The notes under the pieces are model-generated. The model ran no database searches, was not told where the DNA came from, and worked only from the letters and a program-made list of their open reading frames with translations. DNA of 64,000 bases. Source: Croceibacterium xixiisoli (lineage in GTDB: Bacteria > Pseudomonadota > Alphaproteobacteria > Sphingomonadales > Sphingomonadaceae). Below, piece by piece: positions 17,036 to 25,953 of the stretch (its first letter is position 1; each line of letters starts with the position of its first letter). The stretch spans positions 62,001 to 126,000 of the forward strand of contig NZ_WTYJ01000001.1 in NCBI RefSeq assembly GCF_009827305.1, written 5' to 3'. The position numbers and the translations under genes are program-made.

Positions 17036-18562
17036 ATGAGCGACATGGTGACCATTCGCGAGGATGATCTGATCGAAAGCGTTGCCGATGCGCTGCAGTT
17101 CATTTCCTATTACCATCCGATGGATTTCATCCGCGCGCTGGGCGATGCCTATGATGCGGAACAGGGCCCGGCGGCCAAGGATGCGATTGCGCAGATCCTG
17201 ACCAACAGTCGCATGTGTGCCGAAGGGCACCGGCCGCTGTGCCAGGATACCGGCATCGTCAACGTCTTCATCAAATGGGGCCAGGATTGCCGACTTGAAT
17301 CGCGCCGCAGCCTGCAGGACGTGGTCGATGATGGCGTCCGCAAGGCCTACAACCACCCTGACAACAAGCTGCGCGCCTCCATTCTGGCGGATCCAGCCTT
17401 CACCCGCCGCAACACGCGCGATAACACGCCCTGCGTGCTGTCGGTCGAAATGGTGCCGGGCGACAAGGTGCATGTCGATGTCGCAGCCAAGGGCGGCGGC
17501 AGCGAAAACAAGAGCAAGTTCAAGATGATGAATCCCAGTGACAATATCGTCGACTGGGTGCTGGAACAGATTCCGGCCATGGGCGCCGGTTGGTGCCCGC
17601 CGGGCATGCTGGGCATCGGCATCGGTGGTACAGCCGAACATTGCGTGCGCCTGGCCAAGCTGAGCCTGATGGAACCGATCGACATGGGCCAGTTGAAACA
17701 GCGCGGCCCGCAGAACGATATCGAAGCGATGCGGATCGAAATCTTCGACAAGGTCAACGCATTGGGCATCGGCGCGCAGGGGCTGGGTGGCCTGTCCACC
17801 GTGCTCGACGTCAAGATTCTCGACTGGCCCTGCCACGCCGCAGGCAAGCCGGTGGCGATGATCCCCAATTGCGCCGCCACCCGCCATGCGCATTTCACTC
17901 TGGACGGCTCTGGCCCCAGCTATCTGGAAACCCCCAAGCTCGATCAGTGGCCCGATGTTCACTGGAAGCCTGACAGCAGCGCGCGCCGGGTGGATCTCGA
18001 TACGCTGACCGCTGAAGAGGTGCAGAGCTGGAAGCATGGCGATCGCCTGCTGCTCAACGGTCATATGCTCACCGGCCGCGATGCCGCGCACAAGCGGATC
18101 CAGGATATGCTGGCCAAGGGCGAATCCCTGCCGGTCGATTTCCGCGGCCGGGCGATCTATTACGTCGGCCCGGTCGATCCGGTGCAGGAAGAAGTGGTTG
18201 GCCCGGCTGGCCCGACCACGGCCACGCGGATGGACAAGTTCACCGATACCATGCTCGATCTCGGCCTGCTGGCGATGATCGGCAAGGCCGAACGCGGCCA
18301 GGCCACCGTCGCCGGGATCGCCCGGCACAAGGTTGCCTATCTGATGGCGACCGGCGGCGCGGCCTATCTGGTGGCGCGGGCGATCAAGGAAGCCAAGGTC
18401 GTCGGTTTCGAGGATCTGGGCATGGAAGCGATCTATGAATTCCGGGTCGAAGACATGCCGGTGACCGTTGCCGTCGACAGCGAAGGCAACAATGTCCACA
18501 CGCTGGCGCCGCAGAAATGGCGGGAAAAGATCGCCACCGAAGGGCTGCTGCTCGACGCCTGA
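17036..18562 (+). CDS. Class I fumarate hydratase (iron-sulfur type)
   Basis: TCA-cycle hydration of fumarate to malate by an oxygen-sensitive [4Fe-4S] enzyme. The 508 residues carry cysteines in PLCQDTGIVNVF and PNCAATRHAHF, the AKGGGSENKSKF block, and a C-terminal beta domain with GPTTATRMDKFTD and GKAERG. ATG at 17036 follows an AGGAAGGAG ribosome site (about 12-base spacing). Class I fumarases of the fumA/fumB type are about 550 residues, so this is a compact version. A hairpin follows it. Confidence 0.95.
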   Translation: MSDMVTIREDDLIESVADALQFISYYHPMDFIRALGDAYDAEQGPAAKDAIAQILTNSRMCAEGHRPLCQDTGIVNVFIKWGQDCRLESRRSLQDVVDDGVRKAYNHPDNKLRASILADPAFTRRNTRDNTPCVLSVEMVPGDKVHVDVAAKGGGSENKSKFKMMNPSDNIVDWVLEQIPAMGAGWCPPGMLGIGIGGTAEHCVRLAKLSLMEPIDMGQLKQRGPQNDIEAMRIEIFDKVNALGIGAQGLGGLSTVLDVKILDWPCHAAGKPVAMIPNCAATRHAHFTLDGSGPSYLETPKLDQWPDVHWKPDSSARRVDLDTLTAEEVQSWKHGDRLLLNGHMLTGRDAAHKRIQDMLAKGESLPVDFRGRAIYYVGPVDPVQEEVVGPAGPTTATRMDKFTDTMLDLGLLAMIGKAERGQATVAGIARHKVAYLMATGGAAYLVARAIKEAKVVGFEDLGMEAIYEFRVEDMPVTVAVDSEGNNVHTLAPQKWREKIATEGLLLDA

Positions 18563-18571
18563 TGAAAGGCT

Positions 18572-18626
18572 GCACCACTCGCGCAATCGACCAAGCGGCG
18601 ATTCGCGTCGATTGCCGGGCTGGTGC
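18572..18626 (+). terminator. Long interrupted stem-loop after fumarase
   Basis: GCACC...GCAATCGAC (18572-18591) pairs with GTCGATTGC...GGTGC (18607-18626), leaving a short internal loop and a 15-nt apex. No T-tract follows. Likely the fumarase transcript end, because the next gene begins 32 bases later with its own function. Confidence 0.55.
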
Positions 18627-18657
18627 GAGCAGGGCAAAGCCCGCTAGAGGGCGGTGA

Positions 18658-19953
18658 ATGGATTTTCGCCGTTCTTCCGCTTCTGTTGGCCCAGGCTCTG
18701 TTGCGCCGGGTTCTGTCGCACATGTGCCGTTCCCCACGGTGCTGGCCTCCATCGTCGGCCTGTGGGTCTGCTATTTCCTGCTCACCACCCTGCGGTGGGA
18801 TATTCAGGAAATCGGTTTCGCCCATGAAATGCTGTGGCGCCGTGCGGCTGCATCGGCGGCGGGCATTGCCATCACCCTGGGCCTGTGGGTGTTGTTGCGG
18901 CTGTTCGACGGGCGACCGTTGTGGTCCAAGATTGCGGCGGCGCTGCTGCTGTCGGCGCCGGCGGCGGTGCTGATCGCCCAGGCCAATCAGCTGGCCTTTG
19001 CCGACATGGCCGATCGCTACATCGAACGGCTGGTGGAACAGCAGGGTTACAGCGCGCATCGCAGCGAAAGCGGGGAAATCCTGATCGAGGTTCCCGGTAT
19101 CGAGCTGGATGGCGTGGCGGATGAACAGCCCGATGCCGCAGCAGGCGAACCTGCCGGGCGCACCAGCTCGATCACCTTCAACACCAGCTCGCTGCAGGGA
19201 TCATCCTGGCAACAGCTGACAGAGGTCGCCTTTGGCCGCTATTTCATGATGCTGGCCTGGTGCGCGCTCTATCTGGCGCTGGTCACCGGGGAAAAGGCGC
19301 GCGCGGCCGAACGGCGCGAAGGCGAATTCCGCCGCGCGGCCAAGGCGGCGGAACTGCGCAGCCTGCGTTATCAGGTCAATCCGCATTTCCTGTTCAACAC
19401 GCTCAATTCGCTGTCGGCCCTGGTGCTGACGGGAAAGAATCAGGCTGCGGAACGGATGATCCAGACGCTCAGCACCTTTTATCGCCGCAGCCTGGCCGAT
19501 GATCCCACGGCCGATGTGCCGCTGCGCGAAGAATTCGCGGTGCAGAAGATGTATCTGGATATCGAAGAGGTGCGCTTCCCCCATCGCCTGCGTGCGGATT
19601 ATCATCTGCCGGCAGAGCTGGAGAATTTCCGCGTTCCCGGAATGATCCTGCAGCCGTTGGTGGAAAATTCGGTCAAGCATGCGGTGGCCAATTCGTCGGA
19701 CCAGATCACCATCACCCTGTCCGCGCGGGAAGAATATGATCGGCTGGTGGTGACGGTGGCCGACAATGGGCCAGGCACCCAGGGCAATGATGGCACCAGC
19801 AGCCATGCCGGTCATGGCATTGGCCTGGCCAATGTGCGCGAACGGCTGGAGGCGCGCTTTGGCGATGCCGCCAGCCTAGTGTGCGGCCCGACGGAGGATG
19901 GCTACGCCACGATCCTGCGGCTGCCGATCATCGATCAGAAGGAGGATGGCTGA
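18658..19953 (+). CDS. LytS/AlgZ-type sensor histidine kinase
   Basis: Membrane sensor kinase of the His_kinase (PF06580) group. The 431 residues have hydrophobic segments near 27-45, 64-82, 92-108 and 195-211, with a roughly 85-residue extracytoplasmic loop between the last two. A coiled linker precedes the phosphoacceptor LRYQVNPHFLFNTLNSLSAL (His243), and the HATPase has LQPLVENSVKHAV and GHGIGLANVRERL. The signal is unknown. The stop overlaps the start of the LytTR regulator (TGATG), so the two form one unit. Confidence 0.93.
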   Translation: MDFRRSSASVGPGSVAPGSVAHVPFPTVLASIVGLWVCYFLLTTLRWDIQEIGFAHEMLWRRAAASAAGIAITLGLWVLLRLFDGRPLWSKIAAALLLSAPAAVLIAQANQLAFADMADRYIERLVEQQGYSAHRSESGEILIEVPGIELDGVADEQPDAAAGEPAGRTSSITFNTSSLQGSSWQQLTEVAFGRYFMMLAWCALYLALVTGEKARAAERREGEFRRAAKAAELRSLRYQVNPHFLFNTLNSLSALVLTGKNQAAERMIQTLSTFYRRSLADDPTADVPLREEFAVQKMYLDIEEVRFPHRLRADYHLPAELENFRVPGMILQPLVENSVKHAVANSSDQITITLSAREEYDRLVVTVADNGPGTQGNDGTSSHAGHGIGLANVRERLEARFGDAASLVCGPTEDGYATILRLPIIDQKEDG

Positions 19954-20693
19954 TGGCTGGAGACAATGGACCTGCCCTGCGCACGCTGATTGTCGACGAT
20001 GAACCGCTCGCGATCGAACGCATGCAGGTGCTGTGTGCGGAGATTGATCAGCTGTCGGTGATCGGCACGGCCAGCGATGGGGAGGCGGCGCTGCGGCTGG
20101 CCGAAAAGCTGAAGCCGGATCTGGTGCTGCTCGACATGACCATGCCGGGCATGGACGGACTGCAGGTGGCCAAACAGCTGGCACGGCGGACCAATCCCCC
20201 GGCGGTGATCTTCGTCACCGCGCATGACAATTTCGCGGTCGAGGCGTTCGATCTGGATGCTGTCGATTATGTGCTGAAACCGGTCGCGGTCGAACGGCTG
20301 GAACGCGCGGTCGAACGCGCGGTCAGCCGGCATGATCGGGTGGCGGTGGAATCGGGCAGCGACTGGCTCAGCGAGTTCTGGGTGCCGCACCGTTCCGAAC
20401 TCTTGCGGATTGAGGCGGCGCAGGTCGACCGGATCGATGCGGAGCGCGACTATGTCCGCCTGCATGTGCAGGATCGCAGCTATCTGATGCTGCAGACGAT
20501 CGCCAGCCTGGAAGCCCGGCTGGATCCGCAGCAGTTCATCCGCATCCATCGGTCCACCATTCTCCGGCGGGACTGCATTCGCGGGCTGCGGCATGAAGGG
20601 CTGGGGGTGTGGTCGGTCGAATTCGACAATGGCGATACGCTGCGGATCGGGCGCACCTATCTGCGCAAGGTCAAGGGCATGACCGGGCGGTAA
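19953..20693 (+). CDS. LytTR-family response regulator
   Basis: The 246 residues comprise a receiver domain (Asp15/Asp16, phospho-acceptor Asp61 in VLLDMTMPGMDG, Lys109 in VDYVLKP) and a LytTR DNA-binding domain (about 145-244: IEAAQVDRIDAERDYVRLH, FIRIHRSTILRRD, GRTYLRKVKGM). ATG at 19953 shares its A with the kinase stop and is preceded by AGGAGG. The regulon is unknown; the adjacent urcA gene lies convergently and is not obviously a target. Confidence 0.94.
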   Translation: MAGDNGPALRTLIVDDEPLAIERMQVLCAEIDQLSVIGTASDGEAALRLAEKLKPDLVLLDMTMPGMDGLQVAKQLARRTNPPAVIFVTAHDNFAVEAFDLDAVDYVLKPVAVERLERAVERAVSRHDRVAVESGSDWLSEFWVPHRSELLRIEAAQVDRIDAERDYVRLHVQDRSYLMLQTIASLEARLDPQQFIRIHRSTILRRDCIRGLRHEGLGVWSVEFDNGDTLRIGRTYLRKVKGMTGR

Positions 20694-20728
20694 TCGCGGC
20701 GGTGCCTTATCCGGCGCCGGGTGCTTCA

Positions 20729-20759
20729 CAAAAAACAGGGCGCCCGGTCAGGGCGCCCG
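20729..20759 (-). terminator. Intrinsic terminator of urcA
   Basis: Read on the minus strand, GGGCGCCC-TGACC-GGGCGCCC forms an 8-bp stem with a 5-nt loop followed by TGTTTTTTG. It stands about 55 bases after the urcA stop and also separates urcA from the convergent regulator gene. Confidence 0.85.
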
Positions 20760-20816
20760 CGTTGAGCATTCATTCTGCCTGTCGAGGGCATGGGCTCTGC
20801 CATGCCCGTGCGGGGC

Positions 20817-21122
20817 TTATCCGCCCAGGCGGCTGTTTTCGATCAGGGCAGCGACCTTGGGGGTCATTTCTGCGCGGATCTGGCGGGTGCAGGCCTGGGT
20901 GACATAGGCATTGCTCAGGCGGCCCTGGTCATCGAACAGGCAAATCCGGCGGATGGCGCCATCGACGCGCTGCTGCAGCTTCTGCTGGCCTTCGATCGTG
21001 TTCAGATCCAGATCGGCGTGCGTAACCCGGACCGTTTCGGCGGCGGCCGGCGTGGCGATCATGGCGGTGGACAGCACGGCGGCGGCGAATGCAGGGATCA
21101 GTGCGAATTTCTTGGCAATCAT
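20817..21122 (-). CDS. urcA: UrcA family secreted protein
   Basis: A 101-residue exported protein. The signal peptide MIAKKFALIPAF...ATPAAAE is followed by the UrcA pattern VRVTHADLDLNTIEGQQKLQQRV and two cysteines (RRICLFDD and TQACTRQ) that may form a disulfide. UrcA-family proteins are found in sphingomonads and caulobacters and have no known function. ATG at 21122 is preceded by a very strong AGGAGGAGAACCACC. That site lies inside a potential RNA structure listed separately. An intrinsic terminator follows the gene. Confidence 0.85.
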   Translation of the reverse strand: MIAKKFALIPAFAAAVLSTAMIATPAAAETVRVTHADLDLNTIEGQQKLQQRVDGAIRRICLFDDQGRLSNAYVTQACTRQIRAEMTPKVAALIENSRLGG

Positions 21123-21128
21123 GGTGGT

Positions 21129-21198
21129 TCTCCTCCTCAACCTTCGGGTTGCGCCGCGGCCCTGTGGGACTGCATTGGGCCGCGGCGCAGGAGGAGAA
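21129..21198 (-). promoter_or_regulatory. Structured urcA 5' leader burying the Shine-Dalgarno site
   Basis: In the minus-strand RNA, UUCUCCUCCU (21198-21189) is exactly complementary to the ribosome site AGGAGGAGAA. Between them are a 13-bp perfect stem (UGCGCCGCGGCCC / GGGCCGCGGCGCA, plus-strand positions 21177-21189 and 21150-21162, 14-nt loop) and a small CAACC-CGAA-GGUUG hairpin. Together they form a three-way junction that hides the ribosome site. This looks like a thermosensor or riboregulator; the trigger is unknown. Confidence 0.6.
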
Positions 21199-21344
21199 GT
21201 AGCCCGGTTGCCCGCCGGTTTCCTGCCGGCTTCGATCGCGGCCGGGTGTCGTTCGACGAAGGAAACGGGGTCAGGACGAATGGTTGTCGCCGCCCGCTGA
21301 ACAGCGTTTGTCAATCGACGAACATTGCGACATTGTGCAGCGCC

Positions 21345-21611
21345 ATGCCGCTATTCTTCACCGCACTGCTCGGAATCGGCAATTTTGCCCTGCACAAGGC
21401 TGTGCTGGAAAGCGGGCATCCGATGCTGGCGAAGGTTCCCTGGCTGGCCGGCGGACGTGCTGGAACGTTCAGCATGGTGGTGGAGTTTCTGGTACTGGTG
21501 GTGGCGCTGTGGCTGGTGGCCGATGGCCAGTCCGGCTGGGGCTTCGCCTATCTGATCTATTCGCTGGCCAACGGGTTCAGCGCGTGGCTGATTCTGTCCA
21601 ATCGGGTTTAG
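21345..21611 (+). CDS. Small hydrophobic membrane protein
   Basis: The 88 residues contain a hydrophobic N-terminal segment (LFFTALLGIGNFALHKAVL) and two further helices (TFSMVVEFLVLVVALWLV and FAYLIYSLANGFSAWLIL), suggesting a three-pass inner membrane protein. No family is recognised; similar short proteins occur in sphingomonads. It is followed after 11 bases by the lipid-kinase gene, so it may be co-transcribed. Confidence 0.65.
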   Translation: MPLFFTALLGIGNFALHKAVLESGHPMLAKVPWLAGGRAGTFSMVVEFLVLVVALWLVADGQSGWGFAYLIYSLANGFSAWLILSNRV

Positions 21612-21622
21612 CAGGAAGAACA

Positions 21623-22516
21623 ATGGCGACGATGATAGCTGCCGGCCCGACGCCGGTGCCGGACCCGGGCAGGCGGATCTGGCTGATCAACAATGCGGCC
21701 AGCGGCAGCAATGATGCCGCTACGCTGGCCGCGCTGGAACAGAGTTTCCAGGATGCCGGTTTCCAGATCGCCCACCGCACGGTGTTCCCGGCGCAGGAAT
21801 TGCCCGACCCGGCCCTGCTGGATGCTGCGCAGATCGATCTGGTCGCAATCTTTGCCGGCGATGGCACTATCAACCGGCTGGTCACCTCGCTCTATGGCTG
21901 GAATGGCGCGGTGCTGATCCTGCCGGGCGGGACGATGAATCTGCTCTATCATCGGCTGCACGGGCAGCGCACGCCCGATGAAACGATCCGCGCGGTGGCC
22001 AGCGGGGCAGTTTCGCGTCGCCGTCCGTCTGTCATCCGTTGTCCATCCGGCGATGCGCTGGCGGGGCTGATGGCGGGGCCGGGCACGAGCTGGAACCAGG
22101 TTCGGGAAGCCATGCGCGATGTCGCGCTGGTGGCCATGGCCAACAGTGCGGCGCTGGCGATTGGTGAAACCTTCAGCGGAGCGCCGATCCTCTGCCAGCA
22201 GCCCCAGCTCGGCCGTCGTGAGGGCTATCCGCTGATCATGCTGACGCCAGAGGATGGCGGCATGCTGGTCGAAGGCTTCTATTCGGATACCGCAGGCGCA
22301 TTTCTGGAACAGACCTGGGCCCTGCTGCGGCGCAATTTCCGCGAAGGTCCGCGAGAGGATCTCGGGCGACTCAATCATATCCAGCTTGCGGTGACCGATG
22401 GCCAGGCCTTCGGCCTGTTGCTGGATGGTGAGCCGGCGGAAGCGGCTGGTGCGATGGAATTCGTGCTGGTCAGTTGCGAAGTCGATCTGCTGGCGACCCA
22501 GGGGAATGACACCTAG
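21623..22516 (+). CDS. Diacylglycerol kinase-like (DAGK_cat) lipid kinase
   Basis: The 297 residues have the nucleotide-binding pattern of the DAGK/NAD-kinase superfamily: INNAASGSND near residues 24-33, AIFAGDGTINRLV, and LPGGTMNLLYHRL. The rest is less conserved than in YegS/DgkB. Probably phosphorylates a diacylglycerol or sphingoid lipid; sphingolipids are a feature of sphingomonads, but the substrate is an inference. ATG follows AGGAAG. It ends one base before the phosphoesterase start, forming a tight pair. Confidence 0.83.
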   Translation: MATMIAAGPTPVPDPGRRIWLINNAASGSNDAATLAALEQSFQDAGFQIAHRTVFPAQELPDPALLDAAQIDLVAIFAGDGTINRLVTSLYGWNGAVLILPGGTMNLLYHRLHGQRTPDETIRAVASGAVSRRRPSVIRCPSGDALAGLMAGPGTSWNQVREAMRDVALVAMANSAALAIGETFSGAPILCQQPQLGRREGYPLIMLTPEDGGMLVEGFYSDTAGAFLEQTWALLRRNFREGPREDLGRLNHIQLAVTDGQAFGLLLDGEPAEAAGAMEFVLVSCEVDLLATQGNDT

Positions 22517-22517
22517 C

Positions 22518-23363
22518 ATGCTTCTCTATCACCTCTCCGACATCCATTTCGGGCTGGCCGACCAGCAGGCGCTGGATTGGGCCCGGCGTGAAATCGCGGA
22601 AAAGCAGCCTGACGCAGTGGCGATCACCGGTGATTTGACCATGCGCGCGCGGCACCGTGAATTTGATGCGGCCTGCCGCTGGATCAACAGCCTGGATGCG
22701 CCGGTGACGATCGGGGTGGGCAATCATGACCTGCCCTATTTCAACCTGATCGAGCGCTTCTTCGATCCATACCGGCGGTTTGAGGCCATTTCCGACCGGA
22801 TCGAGCGGGAAATCGATCTTCCCGGGCTGGCCATCATTCCGCTGAAGACCGTCTGCCGCTGGCAACCTCGACTCAATTGGTCGAAGGGCTGGGTCTCGCG
22901 CGCGTCACTACGGCGCTGTCTTGCCGCGATCGATGCCTTGCCTGCTGGCACGAAGGTGCTGGTTGCGGTCCATCACCCGCTGCGCGAAGTCGGCACGCGC
23001 GGCACGGCGCTGACGCGCAATGGCAATCGGGCGCTGGCTGAACTGGCGGAAAGGCAGGTGCTGGGCGTCCTCAGCGGCCATGTGCATGATCCCTTCGATC
23101 TGATGGAAGACACGCCGCATGGGCCGGTTCGGATGATCGGCGCTGGCACGCTGTCGCAGCGTGTGCGCTCGACCCCGCCCAGTTTCAACGAATTGCGTTG
23201 GGATGGGGACGTGCTGACCGTAAAGGCGCGCAATCTGGAACATGTGCCCACACCTGCAATGCAGATTTCGGATGTACCGCCCGATGCGCTGCCCCCGCGC
23301 AGCCCGGATGAGCCCGTGGCACCAGTAGGCAATGTTCCCGCAATCGATCCGCCGGTTCACTGA
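22518..23363 (+). CDS. Calcineurin-like metallophosphoesterase
   Basis: The 281 residues carry all five metal motifs of the calcineurin-like family: SDIHFG, ITGDLTM, GNHD, VAVHHPL and SGHVHDPF. This layout resembles CpdA-like or UDP-2,3-diacylglucosamine hydrolase-type enzymes but does not identify the substrate. The C-terminal 40 residues are Pro-rich and probably disordered. It is coupled to the preceding lipid kinase (one-base gap), which suggests a lipid-phosphate substrate; this is inference. Confidence 0.87.
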   Translation: MLLYHLSDIHFGLADQQALDWARREIAEKQPDAVAITGDLTMRARHREFDAACRWINSLDAPVTIGVGNHDLPYFNLIERFFDPYRRFEAISDRIEREIDLPGLAIIPLKTVCRWQPRLNWSKGWVSRASLRRCLAAIDALPAGTKVLVAVHHPLREVGTRGTALTRNGNRALAELAERQVLGVLSGHVHDPFDLMEDTPHGPVRMIGAGTLSQRVRSTPPSFNELRWDGDVLTVKARNLEHVPTPAMQISDVPPDALPPRSPDEPVAPVGNVPAIDPPVH

Positions 23364-23489
23364 TCCTCTGCCATGGGACTTGTCCCACAGTCGGCAAAGG
23401 CACACAGTCTGATCCGGCGCAGCATCATGCTGTGCTGAAGGGGGCTCTGCGCGGGGCCAGGGAATTCGCGCAGGGCAGCGGGGCCAGGC

Positions 23490-25949
23490 ATGACCGATAT
23501 CGCTGTTGAACGTGATGCGCTGCGCCTGTTCGAACAGGCGCTGGAAATACCCGACCATCAGCGTGCAGGCTGGATCGCCGAGCAATGTGGCGCCGATCCG
23601 GCGCTGCGCGCCCGGGTGGAAACCCTTCTTCGGGCAGAAGCATCGGGTTCGCTGCGCACCGGCGGTGCGGTCGATGAGATAGAAGAGGCTCCGCTGCCGG
23701 CGCGGATCGGCGCCTATCGCATTATCGAACGGATCGGGCGCGGAGGCATGGGTTCGGTCTATCGCGCCGAACGTGATCAGGATGATTTCCGTCACAAGGT
23801 GGCGGTCAAGGTGATCAAGCCGGGCCTGCTGTCCGACCGGCTGGTCGAACGCTTCCGCGCGGAACGGCAGATCCTGGCCGAACTGAGCCATCCGCATATC
23901 GCCCAGCTGTTCGATGGCGGGGAGACCGAGGATGGTTCGCCCTATATCGTGATGGAATTTCTGGCTGGGACCACTCTGCGCGACTGGGCGATCGATCAGG
24001 CGCCGTCTCGTGGAGAACGGCTGGCCATGTTCCGGCAGATCGCATCGGCCGTGGCCTTCGCCCATGGGCATCTGATCGTTCATCGCGATATCAACCCCTC
24101 CAACATCCTGGTGGTGGATGGGCGTGCCAAGCTGATCGATTTCGGAATCGCCCGCCCCGTGGAACTGATGCGCCCTGATGACGGGGTGATGGGCGCCAGG
24201 GCATTGGTCGGTGAGATGGCGGGCGTGCAGGATGCGCCGGCGCTGCAGAATCTGACCCTCACCCCCGGCTATGCGGCGCCCGAACGGCTGACCGGTGCGG
24301 ATATTTCGACCTCGGTCGACATCTATTCGCTGGGCAAGCTGCTGGCGGCGCTGTTTCCCGATACCGGTGCTGGCAAGGGGCGTGGTGCGCGGGGCGATGA
24401 AATCTCCGCCATCATCGCGCGGGCTTCGGCCGAAGATCCGGCCGATCGTTATCCCACCGCTGATGCGCTGATCGGCGACATCGATGCGCTGCTGGATGGG
24501 CGACCGGTGTCGGCCATGCCGCAGACGAAGCTTTATCTGGTGCGGCGCTTTGTCGCGCGCAACCGGCTGCTGGTGGCGGCATCGTCCACCGCCCTCGCCC
24601 TGATTCTGGTCGCCACCGGGGTAACGGCATGGTCGTGGTACCGTGCGGAAGAAGCCGCCCGGCAGGAAGCGCGCCGGTTTGGCGAATTGCGCAGCCTGGC
24701 CGGCTTCATGATCTTCGATCTGGAAGAACAGCTGGCACGCACCGTGGGCAATATCAGCGCCCGCCGGGCACTGGTGGAACGGGCACAGGCCTATCTGCTG
24801 GCGCTGGCGGCAACCGAAAATGCCGCGCCTGATGTGAAGGCCGATGCGGCTGACGGGCTGATCCGCCTTGCCCGCGTTCAGGGTGTGCCGGGATCACCCA
24901 ATTTCGGGGATAATGAAACTGCGCGCACGAATCTGCTGCAGGCGATCCGCCTGCTCGATGATCCGGCCATCGGCGGTGGCCGGCAGGCTGCGGCCCGGGC
25001 AGAGGCGCTGTCCAGCCTGGCGATGATCCTGGCCCATTCGGACAGCGATACGGCGGCGGCAGGTGAACGGTTGCAGCTGGCGCTGGCCGGGCTGGCCGAT
25101 GTTCCGGCGGGGGAACGGGGGGAAGCCTGGTTTTCTGCCCAGCGCCGCACCCGCCATGTCGAACTGGAACTGGCCCTGCTGGCGGAAGATGTGGAGCAGC
25201 TGACCCGGCTGGCCGATGCGCTGGATCGCGATGTCACGACCCGGCCGGTGCCAGCCACCATAAAAGCGGCGGACAGAATGACTGCGGAATTCGATCATGC
25301 GCTGGCGGATTATTATCGCGGTCTGGTCGGCTATATCACCGATGATCTGACCGGTGCCGTCGCGCGGGAAAATGCATCGGTGCAACGGCTGCAGCAGCTG
25401 GATCGGCAATTGCCCAATGATCCGCAGCTGTTGTTCCAGCTCGCTTGGTCGGCCTATACCGGCCACGGCGCGGCCAGCTCTTCACCCGCCATGGCCCGCG
25501 ATGCGGACAATTTCCTCGATATCGCGCGTTCCACCATCGACCGGCTGGTGCTGCTCGAACCGCAGGATCGGTCGATCCGATCGTTTTCTGCCAATGTCCG
25601 CAGTGCCCAGGCGCATGCGTTGACCGATCAGGGCAAATTCGCCGAAGCGATCGCGCTGCAACGCACGGTGATCGCCCAACTGGAAACGGCATTGGGCAGC
25701 GATCGGAAGGCGCCGGCGCTCAACCGGCTGGTGATTGCCCATGGCATGCTGGCCGGTTTCGCGCTGCGGGCTGATGATGTGAAGCTGGCCTGCACCCATT
25801 TCGCCAACGCGCAACAGCTGTTCGAAGAACTGGTCCGGCGCGACAAGGTGCTCGGCTTTGTGGAACAGCGGGTCCGCAATGTTCAGGCAAATCTGGAACT
25901 GTGCCGCAAGGGCGCGCCGGCTTCCGCTCTGACGCCGCTGGTCGAATGA
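23490..25949 (+). CDS. Transmembrane Ser/Thr protein kinase with C-terminal helical-repeat domain
   Basis: The 819 residues include an N-terminal helical lead (10-50), a Hanks-type kinase (about 74-335) with GRGGMGSVYRA, VAVK (Lys107), HRD (Asp200) and DFG (Asp218), a membrane helix at about 360-382, and a C-terminal TPR-like region (about 385-810). The catalytic loop reads HRDINPSN where HRDLKPxN is usual, so the loop lysine is Asn202. Asn205 and both catalytic aspartates remain. Ligand and targets are unknown. It lies downstream of the phosphoesterase with small hairpins between. Confidence 0.92.
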   Translation: MTDIAVERDALRLFEQALEIPDHQRAGWIAEQCGADPALRARVETLLRAEASGSLRTGGAVDEIEEAPLPARIGAYRIIERIGRGGMGSVYRAERDQDDFRHKVAVKVIKPGLLSDRLVERFRAERQILAELSHPHIAQLFDGGETEDGSPYIVMEFLAGTTLRDWAIDQAPSRGERLAMFRQIASAVAFAHGHLIVHRDINPSNILVVDGRAKLIDFGIARPVELMRPDDGVMGARALVGEMAGVQDAPALQNLTLTPGYAAPERLTGADISTSVDIYSLGKLLAALFPDTGAGKGRGARGDEISAIIARASAEDPADRYPTADALIGDIDALLDGRPVSAMPQTKLYLVRRFVARNRLLVAASSTALALILVATGVTAWSWYRAEEAARQEARRFGELRSLAGFMIFDLEEQLARTVGNISARRALVERAQAYLLALAATENAAPDVKADAADGLIRLARVQGVPGSPNFGDNETARTNLLQAIRLLDDPAIGGGRQAAARAEALSSLAMILAHSDSDTAAAGERLQLALAGLADVPAGERGEAWFSAQRRTRHVELELALLAEDVEQLTRLADALDRDVTTRPVPATIKAADRMTAEFDHALADYYRGLVGYITDDLTGAVARENASVQRLQQLDRQLPNDPQLLFQLAWSAYTGHGAASSSPAMARDADNFLDIARSTIDRLVLLEPQDRSIRSFSANVRSAQAHALTDQGKFAEAIALQRTVIAQLETALGSDRKAPALNRLVIAHGMLAGFALRADDVKLACTHFANAQQLFEELVRRDKVLGFVEQRVRNVQANLELCRKGAPASALTPLVE

Positions 25950-25953
25950 TCGA

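Noticed and set aside
16943-18637. 564-codon open frame antisense to fumarase
   Set aside because: Fully overlaps a well-recognised fumarase gene; composition rich in His/Gln/Arg is typical of a shadow frame.
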